This document shows, piece by piece, positions 39,341 to 50,346 of a DNA stretch of 64,000 nt. The DNA is from Aristolochia californica (Eukaryota > Streptophyta > Magnoliopsida > Piperales > Aristolochiaceae). The notes beneath the pieces were generated by a model, which was not told where the DNA came from, made no database searches, and worked only from the letters and a program-made list of their open reading frames with translations. Position 1 is the first letter of the stretch. Each line of letters begins with the position of its first letter. Made by a program: the position numbers and the translations under genes. The DNA is taken from assembly GCA_029961685.1 (NCBI GenBank), contig JARWKL010000009.1, forward strand, positions 19,463,237 to 19,527,236, read 5' to 3'.

Positions 39341-42300
39341 CAGACTATATTTTTGTAAGGAATGACTTATGGGTTGGGATTCAACACTCAGTTAAAATTC
39401 CTCCGCTCCCCCTATTCCCAACGATTGCAAAACCTGATATATAAAAACTAAAAAGAGTTTACAATCACTAAAAATTACAAACACTTTTTGGGCATTGTGC
39501 ATTTCATTTTTAGACATATACTTTTTTCTAAAATAAAAACTTGAGTTTTCACTTGTCCCTTCATCTCGTAGACAAAAAAGAGAATAGATGACAATGAAAT
39601 GAAAATTTTAGAATTTGTGTATGGAAACAATTTAAAGTAAAAAAAAAATGTAAGAAAAAAAAATTTATTCGCACACCACAAATGAACACAAAAGTTTTGT
39701 TATCCAAATTTGGGAAATTCCACTAGTTCAACAACCCCAATAGCTTGGAATTTGATAAGAAAGAGATTTTTCTACGCATGCTTTAAAAAATGGATATGCA
39801 GGCTTGAAACTTGTTAAAGATGCAAATGACCTATGGATCCAAAACCTTTTAAAGAGAATAACAAACCACTCATTAAATTCTCATGTAAAAGTGCGTTGGG
39901 ATGTTTACCCGAGTCAAACAAACCATTATTTTGCCCATTTACAAAAAGCAGACCTAATGATCATTGATGATTGTAAAGTGATTTATCATGAGTAACATGC
40001 TTTATTTTTGAAAGGAATGACTTATGGTATGGGATTCCCCCTTTTGCTGACGATTGCAAAACCTAATACATAAAAACTAAAAAGAGTTTACAATCACTAG
40101 AAATTATAGACACTTTTTCAAAATATCTCTCTCAAAATTTGTGGATTGTGCATTTCCATTTTTATTGTATACTTTTCTCTTAAATCAAAACTTGAGTTTT
40201 CGCTTTTCCCTTAATCTCGTAGAAAAAAAGAGAATAGATGACAAAAAAATGAAAATTTTGGAGTTTGTGTATGGAAAAAATTTAAAGCAACAACAAATAT
40301 AAGTAAAGAAAATTTATTCACACACCACAAATGAACACAAAAGTTTTGTTATTCAAGTTTGGGAAATTCCACTAGTTCAACAACCCCAATAGCTTGGAAT
40401 TTGATAAGAAAGAGATTTTTCTACATATGCTTTAAAAAATGGATATGCATGCTTGAAACTTGTTAAAGATGCAAATGACCAATGGATCCAAATCCTTTTA
40501 AAGAGAATAGCAAAACACTCATTAAATTCTCAAGTGAACGTGCGGTGGGATATTTACCCGTGTCAAACACGAAATTATTTTGCCCACTGACAAAAAGCTA
40601 ACCTAACTATCATTGATGATTGTAAAGTGATTAATCATGTGTAACGGGCTATATTTTTGTAAGGAATGACTGATGGTTTGGGATTCAACACTCAGTTAAA
40701 ATTCCCCCGCCTCCCCCTTTTCCCGACGATTGCAAAACCTGATACATAAAACTAAAAAGAGTTTACAATCCCTAAAAATTATAGACACTTTTTCAAAATA
40801 TCTCTCTCAAAATTTTTTCTTTGTGCATTTCCATTTTAGATGTGTACTGTTTTCTTAAATAAAAACTTGAGTTTTCACTTTTCCCTTAATCTCGTAGACA
40901 AAAAAGAGAATAGATGACAACGAAATGAAAATTTTAGAATTTGTGGATGGAAAAAATTGTTTTTAGATAACAAATTTAAGTAAAGAATTTTTTTTTCACA
41001 CCACAAATGATCACAATTGTTTTGGTATCCAAGTTTGGGAAATTCCACTAGTTCAACAACCCCAATAACTAGGAATTTGATAAGAAAGAAATTTTTCTAC
41101 ACATGCTTTAAAAAATGGATATGCATGCTAGAAACATATTAAAGATGCAAATGACCTATGGCTCCAAAACCTTTTAAACAGAATAACAAAAAGATTATTA
41201 AATTCTAAAGGGACCATGCGGTGGGATATTTACCCGAGTCAAACAAGCAATTATTTTGCCCATTGCCAAAAAACTGACCTAACGATCATTGATGAATGTA
41301 AAGTGATTTATCATGCATAACGGGTTATATTTTTGTAAGGAATGACTTATGGGTTGGGATTCAACACTCAGTTAAAATTCCCTCGCCTCCCCCTTTTCCC
41401 GACGATTGCAAAACTTGATACATAAAAACTACAAATAGTTTACAATCCCTAAAAATTATAGACACTTTTTCAAAAATATCTCTCTCCAAATTTTTGCATT
41501 GTGCATTTCAATTTTAGATGTGTACATTTTTCCTAGATAAAAACTTGAGTTTTCACTTTTCCCTTAAACTCGTAAACAAAAAAGAGAATAGATGACAACG
41601 AAATGAAAATTTTAGAGTTTGTGGATGGAAAAAATTTAAAGCAATAACAAATGTAAGTAAAGAAAATTTAATCACACACCACAAATGATCACAAAAGTTT
41701 TGGTATCCAAGTTTGGGAAATTCCACTAGTTCAACAACCCCAATAACTTGGAATTTGATAAGAAAGAGATTTTTCTAGACATGCTTTAAAAAATGAATAT
41801 GCATGCTAGAAACATGTTAAAGATGCAAATGACCTATGGATCGAAAACCTTTGAAACAGAATAATAAAAAGCTAATTAAATTATCAAGTGAACGTGCGGT
41901 GGGATGTTTACACGAGTAAAACAAGCAATTATTTTGCCAATGTACAAAAAGCTAACCTAACGATCATTAATGATTGTAAAGAGATTTGTCATGCGTAACG
42001 GGCTATATTTTTTTAAGGAATGACTTATGGGTTGGGATTCAACACTCAGTTAAAATTCCCTTGCCTCCCCCTTACTGACGATTGCAAAACCTGATATATA
42101 AAAACTAAAAAGAGTCTACAATCCCTAAAAATTATATACACTTTTTCGAAATATCTCCATCTAAATATGGACATTGTGCATTTCCATTTTAGATGTATAT
42201 GATTCGCTTAAATCAAAACATGATTTTTTACTTTTCCCTTAATCTTGTAGACAAAAACGAGAATAGATGACAACGAAATGAAAATTTTAGAGTTTGTGTA

Positions 42301-43397
42301 TGGAAAAAAATTTAAAGAAAAAACAAATTTAAGTAAAGAAAATTTATTCAGTCACCACAAATGAACACGAAATTTTTGTTTTCCATGTTTGGAAATTCCA
42401 CTAGTTCAATAACCCCAATAGCTTGGAATTTGATAAGAAAGTGATTTTTCTACACACGCTTTAAAAAATGGATGTGCATGCTAGAAACATGTTAAAGGTC
42501 CAAATGACCTATGGATCCAAGACCTTTTAAAGAGAATAACAAACCGCTCATTGAATTCTCAAGTGAACGTGCGATGGGATATTTAACCGAGTCAAACAAG
42601 CCATTATTTTGCCCATTTACAAAAAGCTGACCTAATGATCATTGATGATTGTAAAGTTATTTATCAAGCGTAACGGGCTATATTTTTTTAGGGAATGACT
42701 TATGGGTTTGGATTCAACACTCAGTTAAAATTCTCCCTTCTCCCCCTTTTCCCGAAGATTGTAAAACCTGATATATAAAAACTAAAAAAGTTTACAATCC
42801 CCAAAAATTACAGACACGTTTTGGAAATATCACTCTCTAAATTTGTACGTTGTGCATTTCCATTTTAGATGTATACTTATTTCTCAAATAAAAACCTGAG
42901 ATTTCACTTTTCCCTTCATCTCGTAGACAAAAAAGAGAATAGATGACAACGAAATGAAAATTTTAGAGTTTGTGTATGGAAAAAATTTAAAGCAATAAAA
43001 AATGTATGTAAAGAAAATTTATTCACACACCACAAAGAACACAAAAGTTTTGTTATCCAGTTTGGGAAATTCCACTAGTTCAACAACCCCATTATCTTGG
43101 AAATTAATAAGAAAGAGATTTTTCTACACATGCTTTAAAAAATGGATATGGCTGCTTGAAATATGTTAAAGATGCAATTTCCCAATAGATCCAAAACCTT
43201 TTAAAAAAACTCTCATTAAATTCTCAAGTGAATGTGAGGTGGGATGTTTACCCGAGTCAAACAAGCCATTATTTTGCCCATTTACAAAAAGCTGACCTAA
43301 CGATCATTGATGATTGTAAATTGATTTATCATACGTAACGGGCTATATTTTTGTAAGGAATGAATTATGGGTTGGGATTCAACACTCAGTTAAAATT

Positions 43398-43415
43398 CCC
43401 CCGCCTCCCCCTTTT
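43398..43415 (+). other. Representative C-rich box of the monomer
   Basis: CCCCCGCCTCCCCCTTTTT is the only strongly GC-rich element in the AT-rich monomer and is recognisable in nearly every copy. It varies in C-run length, with an extreme of 27 C at 7,389 and losses near 16,653, 24,650 and 40,038. The minus strand carries closely spaced G runs (G5, G2, G5), which could form a G-quadruplex-like or i-motif structure. This is inference, with no functional evidence. Confidence 0.5.
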
Positions 43416-43436
43416 TCCGACGATTGCAAAACCTGA

Positions 43437-43446
43437 TATATAAAAA
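43437..43446 (+). promoter_or_regulatory. Representative TATA-like word TATATAAAAA
   Basis: TATATAAAAA lies about 25 bp downstream of the C-rich box and ATTGCAAAACC in most monomers. It matches the RNA polymerase II TATA consensus, but such words are common in AT-rich DNA. Variants reduce it in many copies (TACATAAAAA in A and B monomers, TCTATAAAAA near 9,989). Promoter activity is unproven. Confidence 0.15.
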
Positions 43447-44199
43447 CTAAAACGAGTTTACAATCCCTAAAATTTACAAAAACTTTTTGGAAATATCTCT
43501 CTCTAAATTTGTGCATTGTGCATTTCCATTTTAGATGTATACTTTTTTCTTAAATCAAAACTTGAGTTTTCACTTTTCCCTTCATCTCGTAGCCAAAAAA
43601 GAGAATAGATTACAACAAAATGAAAATTTTAGAGTTTGTGTATGGAAAAAATTTAAAGCAATAACAAATGTAAGTAAAGAAAATTTATTCACACACCACA
43701 AATGAACACAAAAGTTTTGTTATCCAAGTTTGAGAATTTCCACTAGTTCAACAACCCCAATAGCTTGGAATTTGATCAGAAAGAGATTTTTCAACACATG
43801 CTTTAAAAAATGGATATGCGTACTTGAAACATGTTAAAGATGCAAATGACCTATGGCTCCAAAAACTTTTAACGAGAATAACAATCCACTCATTAAATTC
43901 TCAAGTGAGAAAGCATTGTGATATTTACCCGAGCCAAATAGGCCATTATTTTGCCCATTTACAAAAATGGGGCTAACTATCATTGATGATTGTAAAGTGA
44001 TTTATTATGCGTAACGGGCTGTATTTTTGTAAGGAATGACTTTTGGGTTGGGATTCTACACTCAGTTAAAATTCCCCCACCTCGCTCTTATCGAGACGAT
44101 TGCAAAACCTGATATATATAAACAAAAAAGAGTTTACAATCCCTAAAAATTATGGACACTTTTTGGAAATATCTCTCCCCAAATTTGTGCGTTGTGCAT

Positions 44200-44212
44200 T
44201 TCCATTTTCTCT
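44200..44212 (+). other. ~37-bp deletion in A' monomer
   Basis: TTCCATTTTCTCTTTTCCC joins CCATTTT to CTCTTTTCCC. The paralog at about 20,800-20,850 keeps the AGATGTATAC...CTAGAG segment between them. TTTT flanks both ends, so this looks like a short-homology deletion specific to A'. Confidence 0.8.
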
Positions 44213-45255
44213 TTTCCCTTCATCTCGTAGACAAAAAAGTGAATAGATGACAATGAAATGAAAATTTTAGAGTTTGTGTATGGAAAAATTTAAAGCAACA
44301 AAAAATGAAAGTAAATAAAATTTATGCACACACCATAAATGAACACAAGTTAGGGAAATTCCACTAGTTCAACAACCCCAATAACTCTGAATTTGATAGG
44401 AAAGAGATTTTTCAACACATGCTTTAAAAAATGGATATACATGCTTGAAAAAAGTTAAAGATGCAAATGACCTATGGATCCAAAACCTTTTAAAGAGAAT
44501 AACTAACCGCTCATTAATTTTTCGAGTGAACGTGTAGTGCGATATTTACCCGAGTCAAACAAGCCATTACTTAGTCCATTTACAAAAAAGCTGTCCTAAC
44601 GATCATTGATGATTGTAAAGTGATTTATCATGTGTAACGGGTTATATTTTTTGTAAGGAATGACTTATGCATTGTGATTCAACACTCAGTTAAAATTCCC
44701 CCGCCACCCCCTTTTCCAGACGATTGCAAAACCTGATATATATAAACAAAAAAGAGTTTACAATCCCTAATAATTATAAACACTTTTTGGAAAAATCTCT
44801 CTCCAATTTTGTGCATTAGGCATTTCCATTTTAGATGTATACTTTTTCTTAAATCAAAACTAGAGTTTTCGCTTTTCCCTTCATCTCGTAGACAAAAAAG
44901 AGAATAGATGACAACGAAATGAAAAATTTACAGTTTGTGTATGGAAAAAATTTAAAGCAATAAAAAATAAAAATAAATAAAATTTATGCACACACCACCC
45001 AAATTAGGCAAATTCCACTAGTTCAACAACCCCAATAGCTCTGAATTTGATAGGAAAGAGATTTTTCAACACATGCTTTAAAAAATGGATATGTATGCTT
45101 GAAACATGTTAAAGATGCAAATGACCTATGGATCCAACACCTATTAAAGAGAATAAGAAACCGCTCATTAAATTTTCAAGTGAACGTGCAGTGGGATATT
45201 TACCCGAGTCAAACAAGCCATTATTTTGTCCATTTACAAAAAAGCTTACCTAACG

Positions 45256-45265
45256 ATCATTGATG
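45256..45265 (+). other. Fusion monomer junction (unequal crossover 2)
   Basis: Up to TTACCTAACG the monomer matches the block A copy anchored at 21,679 (AAAAAAGCTTACC). From GATGTTTG onward it matches the following copy anchored at 22,355 (GATGTTTG, GGGCTG-type changes, CAGTCAAAATTCCCCTG). The shared ATCATTGATG holds the crossover. One monomer is missing from A' here. Confidence 0.85.
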
Positions 45266-46108
45266 TTTGTAAAGTGATTTATCATGCGTAAATGGCTGTA
45301 TTTTGTAAGGAATGACTTATGGGTTGGGATTCAACACTCAGTCAAAATTCCCCTGCCTCCCCCTTTTCCCGACGATTGCAAAACCTGATATATAAAAAAT
45401 AAAATGTGTTTACAAATCCAAAAAATTACAAACACTTTTTGGAAATATCTCTCTAAAGTTGTGCATTGTGCATTTCCATTTTAGATGTACTCTTTTTTCT
45501 TAAATAAAAACTTGAGTTTACACTTTTCTCTTCATCTCGTAAACAAAAAAGAGAATAGATGACAACGAAACGAAAATTTTAGAGTTTGTGTATGGAAAAA
45601 ATCTAAAGCAGTAACAAATGAAAGAAAAGAGAATTTATTCACACATCACAAATGAACACAAAAGTTTTGTTGTCCAAGTTTGGGACATTCCACTAGTTCA
45701 ACAACCCCAACAGCTTGGAATTTGATAAGAAAGAGATTTTTCTACACATGCTTTAAAAAAAGGGTATGCATGCTTGAAGCATGTTAAAGATGCAAATCAC
45801 CTATGGATGCAAAACTTTTTAAAGAGAATAACAAACAGCTCATTAAATTCTCAAGTGAACGTGCGGTGGGATGTTTACCCGAGTCAAAGAAGCCATTATT
45901 TTGCCCATTTACAAATAGCTGACCTATCGATCATTGATGAATGGAAACTAATTTATCATGAATAACGGGTTATATTTTTGTAAGGAATGACTTATGGGTC
46001 TGAATTCAACACTCAGTTAAAATTCCCTCGCGTCCTCCTTTTCCCGACGATTGCAAAACTTGATATATAAAAACTAAAAAGAGTTTACAATCCCTATAAA
46101 TTATAGAC

Positions 46109-46127
46109 ACTTTTTGGAAATATCTCT
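46109..46127 (+). other. Fusion junction (unequal crossover 3)
   Basis: CCCTATAAATTATAGAC on the left is the mark of the A sequence at about 23,325. TTGTGTATTGTGTATTTC on the right is the mark of the A sequence at about 24,040. They are joined within the shared ACTTTTTGGAAATATCTCT, removing the equivalent of the monomer anchored at 23,707. Confidence 0.8.
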
Positions 46128-46236
46128 CTATAAATTTGTGTATTGTGTATTTCCATTTTAGATGTAATTTTTTTTTCTTCAAAAAAAACTTGAGTTTTCA
46201 CTTTTCCCTTCATCTCGTAGACAAAAAAGAGAATAT

Positions 46237-47604
46237 ATGACAACATTGTGCATTTCCATTTTAGATGTATACTTTTTTCTCAAATCAAAACTTGCGTTTT
46301 AACTTTTCCCTTCATCTCGTAGACAAAAAAGAGAATAGATGACAATGAAATGAAAATTTTAGAGTTTGCGTATGGAAAAAATTTAAAGCAATAGCATATG
46401 TACGTAAAGAAAATTTATTCACACACCATAAATGAACAAAAAATTTTTGTTACCCAAGTTTGGAAATTCCACTAGTTCAACAACCCCAATAGCTTGGAAT
46501 TTGATATGAAAGAGATTTTTCTGCACATGCTTTAAAAAATGGATATGCATGTTTGAAACATGTTGAAGATGCAGATGACCTATGGATTCAAAACCTTTTA
46601 AATAGAATAACAAAAAAATCATTAAATTCTTGAGCGAACGTGCTATGGCATGTTTACCGGAGTCAAACAATCAATTATTTTGCCCATTTACAAAAAGCTA
46701 TCCTAACGATCATTACTGATTGTAAAGTGATTTATCATAGGTAACGGGCTATATTTTTTTAAGGAATGAATTTTGAGTTGGGATTCAACACCTAGTTAAA
46801 ATTCCCCTGCCTCCCCTTTTTCCCGACGATTGCAAAACCTGATATTTAAAACCTAAAAAGAGTTTACAATCCCTAAAAATCATTGCCACTTTTTGGAAAA
46901 ATCTCTCTCTAAATTTGTGCATTGTGCATTTCCATTTTAGGTGTATACATTTTTCTCAAATCAAAACTTGAGTTTTCACTTTTCCCTTTATCTCGTAGAC
47001 AAAAAAGAGAATAGATGACAATGAAATGAAAATTTTAGAGTGTGTATGGAAAAAATTTAAAGCAATAGCAAATGTAAGTAAAGAAAATTTATTCACACAC
47101 CACAAATGAACACTAAAGTTTTGTTATCCAAGTTTGGAAATTCCACTAGTTCAACAACCCCAATAGCTTGGAATTTGATAAGAAAGAGATTTTTCTACAC
47201 GCTTTAAAAAATGGATATGCATGTTTGGAACATGTTAAAGATCCAAAAGACCTATGGATTCAACACCTTTTAAACAAAATAAAAAAAAGCACATTAAATT
47301 CTCAAGTGAATGTGTTGTGGGATGTTTACCCGAATCAAACAAGCCAATATTTTTCCCATTTACAAAAAGTTGACCTAGCGATCATTGATGATTGTAAAGT
47401 GATTTAACATGCACAACGGGCTATATTTTTGTAATGAATGACTTATGGGTTGGGATTCAACACTCCATTAAAATTCCCCAACCTCTCCCTTTTCACGACG
47501 ATTGCAAAACCTGATTTATAAAAACTAAAAAACGTTTACAATCCCTAAAAATTACATACACTTTTTGGAAATATCTCTCTCAAACTTTGTGCATTGTGCA
47601 TTTC
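46237..47604 (+). repeat. T': second copy of the block B tail
   Basis: Anchors are at about 46,577 and 47,249. They pair with the B-type monomers at 31,762 and 32,434 (shared ATCATTAAATTC with GAGCGAACGTGC, and TTGGAACATGTTAAAGATCC). At the left end GAATATATGACAAC is followed by ATTGTGCATTTCC, which in a normal monomer lies about 105 bp earlier, so the join is out of register and the spacing reaches 780 bp. At the right end the sequence passes into the dimeric block C. Confidence 0.85.
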
Positions 47605-47640
47605 AATTTTAGATGTATACTTTTTTCTTAAATCAAAACT

Positions 47641-48993
47641 TTGATTTGTCACTTTTCCCTTCATCTTGTAGACAAAAAAGAGAATGGACAACAACGAAAT
47701 GAAAATTTTAGAGTTTGTGTATGGAAAAAATTTAAAGCAATTAAAAATGTCAGTAAGAAAATTTATTCACACACCACAAACGAACACAAAATTTTAGTTA
47801 TTCAAGTTTGGGAAATTCCACTGGTTCAACAACCCCCATAGCTTGGAATTTGATAAGAAAGAGATTTTTCTACACATGCTTTAAAAAATGGATATGTATG
47901 TTTGAAAGAGGTTAAAGATGCAAATTACCTATGGATCCAACACCTTGTAAAGAGAATAACAAACCACTCATTAAATTTTCAAGTGACCATGCAAAGGGAT
48001 GTTTACCCGAGTCAAACAAGCCATTATTTTGCTCATTTACAAAAAGCTAACCTAACGATCATTGATGATTGTAAGTGATTTATCATGCGTAACGGACCAT
48101 TTTTTTTGTAAGGAATGACGTATGGGTTGGGATTCAACACTCAGTTAAAATTCCCCTGCCTCCCCTTTTCGCAACGATTGCAAAACCTGATATATAAAAA
48201 CTAAAATGAGTTTACAATCCCTAAAATTTACAAACACTTTTTGGAAATATCTCCCTTTAAATTTGTGCATTGTGCATTTCCATTTTAGATGTATACTTTG
48301 TTCTTAAATCAAAACTTTATTTTTCACTTTTCCCTTAATCTCGTAGACAAAAAAGAGAATAGATTACAAGAAAATAAAAATTTTAGAGTTTATGAATGGA
48401 AAAAATTTAAAGCAATAAAAAATTTAAGTAAAGAAAATTTATTCACACACTTCAAATGAACACAAAGCTTTTGTTATTCAAGTTTGGGAAATTCCACTTG
48501 TTCAACAGCCCCAATAGCTTGGAATTTCATAAGAAAGAGATTTTCCTACACATGCTTTAAAAAATTGATATGCGTGCTTGAAACATGTTAAAGATGCAAA
48601 TGACCTATGGATCCAAATCTATTTAAAGAGACTAACAAACCGCTCATTAAATTCTCAAGTGAACGTGCGGTGGTATATTTACGCGAGTCAAACAAGCAAT
48701 TATTTTGCCCATTGACGAAAAGCTGACCTAACGATCATTGATGATTGTAAAGTGATTTATCATGCATAACGGGTTATATTTTTGAAAGGAAGGACTTATG
48801 GGTTGGGATTCAACACTCAGTTAAAATTCCCCCGCCTCCCCCTTTTGTCGATGATTGCAAAACCTGATATATAAAAACTAAAAAGAATTTACATTCCCTA
48901 AAAATTACAAAAACTTTTATGAAATATCTATCTCTAAATTTGTTTATTGTGCAATTCAATTTTAGATGTATACTTTTTTCTTAAATCAAAACT
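47641..48993 (+). repeat. Block C dimer copy 1
   Basis: First C1-C2 pair, using TTTGATTTGTCACTTTTCCC as an arbitrary phase point. It has GACCATGCAAAGGGATG, against GGAATG in copies 2 and 3. Confidence 0.92.
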
Positions 48994-50346
48994 TTGATTT
49001 GTCACTTTTCCCTTCATCTTGTAGACAAAAAAGAGAATGGACAACAACGAAATGAAAATTTTAGAGTTTGTGTATGGAAAAAATTTAAAGCAATTAAAAA
49101 TGTCAGTAAGAAAATTTATTCACACACCACAAATGAACACAAAATTTTAGTTATTTAAGTTTGGGAAATTCCGCTGGTTCAACAACCCCCATAGCTTGGA
49201 ATTTGATAAGAAAGAGATTTTTCTACACATGCTTTAAAAAATGGATATGTATGTTTGAAAGAGGTTAAAGATGCAAATTACCTATGGATCCAAAACCTTG
49301 TAAAGAGAATAACAAACCACTCATTAAATTCTCAAGTGACCATGCAAAGGAATGTTTACCCGAGTCAAACAAGCCATTATTTTGCTCATTTACAAAAAGC
49401 TAACCTAACGATCATTGATGATTGTAAGTGATTTATCATGCGTAACGGACCATTTTTTTTGTAAGGAATGACGTATGGGTTGGGATTCAACACTCAGTTA
49501 AAATTCCCCTGCCTCCCCTTTTCGCAACGATTGCAAAACCTGATATATAAAAACTAAAATGAGTTTACAATCCCTAAAATTTACAAACACTTTTTGGAAA
49601 TATCTCCCTTTAAATTTGTGCATTGTGCATTTCCATTTTAGATGTATACTTTGTTCTTAAATCAAAACTTTATTTTTCACTTTTCCCTTAATCTCGTAGA
49701 CAAAAAAGAGAATAGATTACAACAAAATAAAAATTTTAGAGTTTATGAATGGAAAAAATTTAAAGCAATAAAAAATTTAAGTAAAGAAAATTTATTCACA
49801 CACTTCAAATGAACACAAAGCTTTTGTTATTCAAGTTTGGGAAATTCCACTTGTTCAACAGCCCCAATAGCTTGGAATTTCATAAGAAAGAGATTTTCCT
49901 ACACATGCTTTAAAAAATTGATATGCGTGCTTGAAACATGTTAAAGATGCAAATGACCTATGGATCCAAATCTATTTAAAGAGACTAACAAACCGCTCAT
50001 TAAATTCTCAAGTGAACGTGCGGTGGTATATTTACGCGAGTCAAACAAGCAATTATTTTGCCCATTGACGAAAAGCTGACCTAACGATCATTGATGATTG
50101 TAAAGTGATTTATCATGCATAACGGGTTATATTTTTGAAAGGAAGGACTTATGGGTTGGGATTCAACACTCAGTTAAAATTCCCCCGCCTCCCCCTTTTG
50201 TCGACGATTGCAAAACCTGATATATAAAAACTAAAAAGAATTTACATTCCCTAAAAATTACAAAAACTTTTATGAAATATCTATCTCTAAATTTGTTTAT
50301 TGTGCAATTCAATTTTAGATGTATACTTTTTTCTTAAATCAAAACT
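48994..50346 (+). repeat. Block C dimer copy 2
   Basis: Second C1-C2 pair. Private or shared variants include TTATTTAAGTTTGGG near 49,151 (TTATTCAAG in the others) and TTCCGCTGG near 49,170, which it shares with copy 3. Confidence 0.92.

Larger units (their letters stand above)
32930..46236 (+). repeat. Block A': second copy of block A, three monomers shorter
   Basis: Anchors are at about 33096, 33775, 34457, 35125, 35795, 36470, 37148, 37823, 38491, 39172, 39828, 40478, 41151, 41829, 42506, 43180, 43848, 44469, 45121 and 45797. The order matches block A. The offset to A is 24,054-24,048 bp up to 37.8 kb, 23,368-23,383 bp from 38.4 to 41.2 kb, about 23,407-23,370 bp to 44.5 kb, and 22,767 bp at 45.8 kb. 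The large steps mark single-monomer losses at 38,182-38,207, 45,256-45,265 and 46,109-46,127. The two monomers between about 41.4 and 43.1 kb do not pair well with their expected partners. The block is about 13.3 kb against 15.3 kb for A, which fits three missing monomers. Confidence 0.87.

Noticed and set aside
43370..43390. RNA polymerase III B-box-like GGTTGGGATTC (possible SINE or tRNA origin)
   Set aside because: Only about 8 of 11 positions fit, with mismatches at usually invariant sites, and no convincing A box lies at the right distance upstream.
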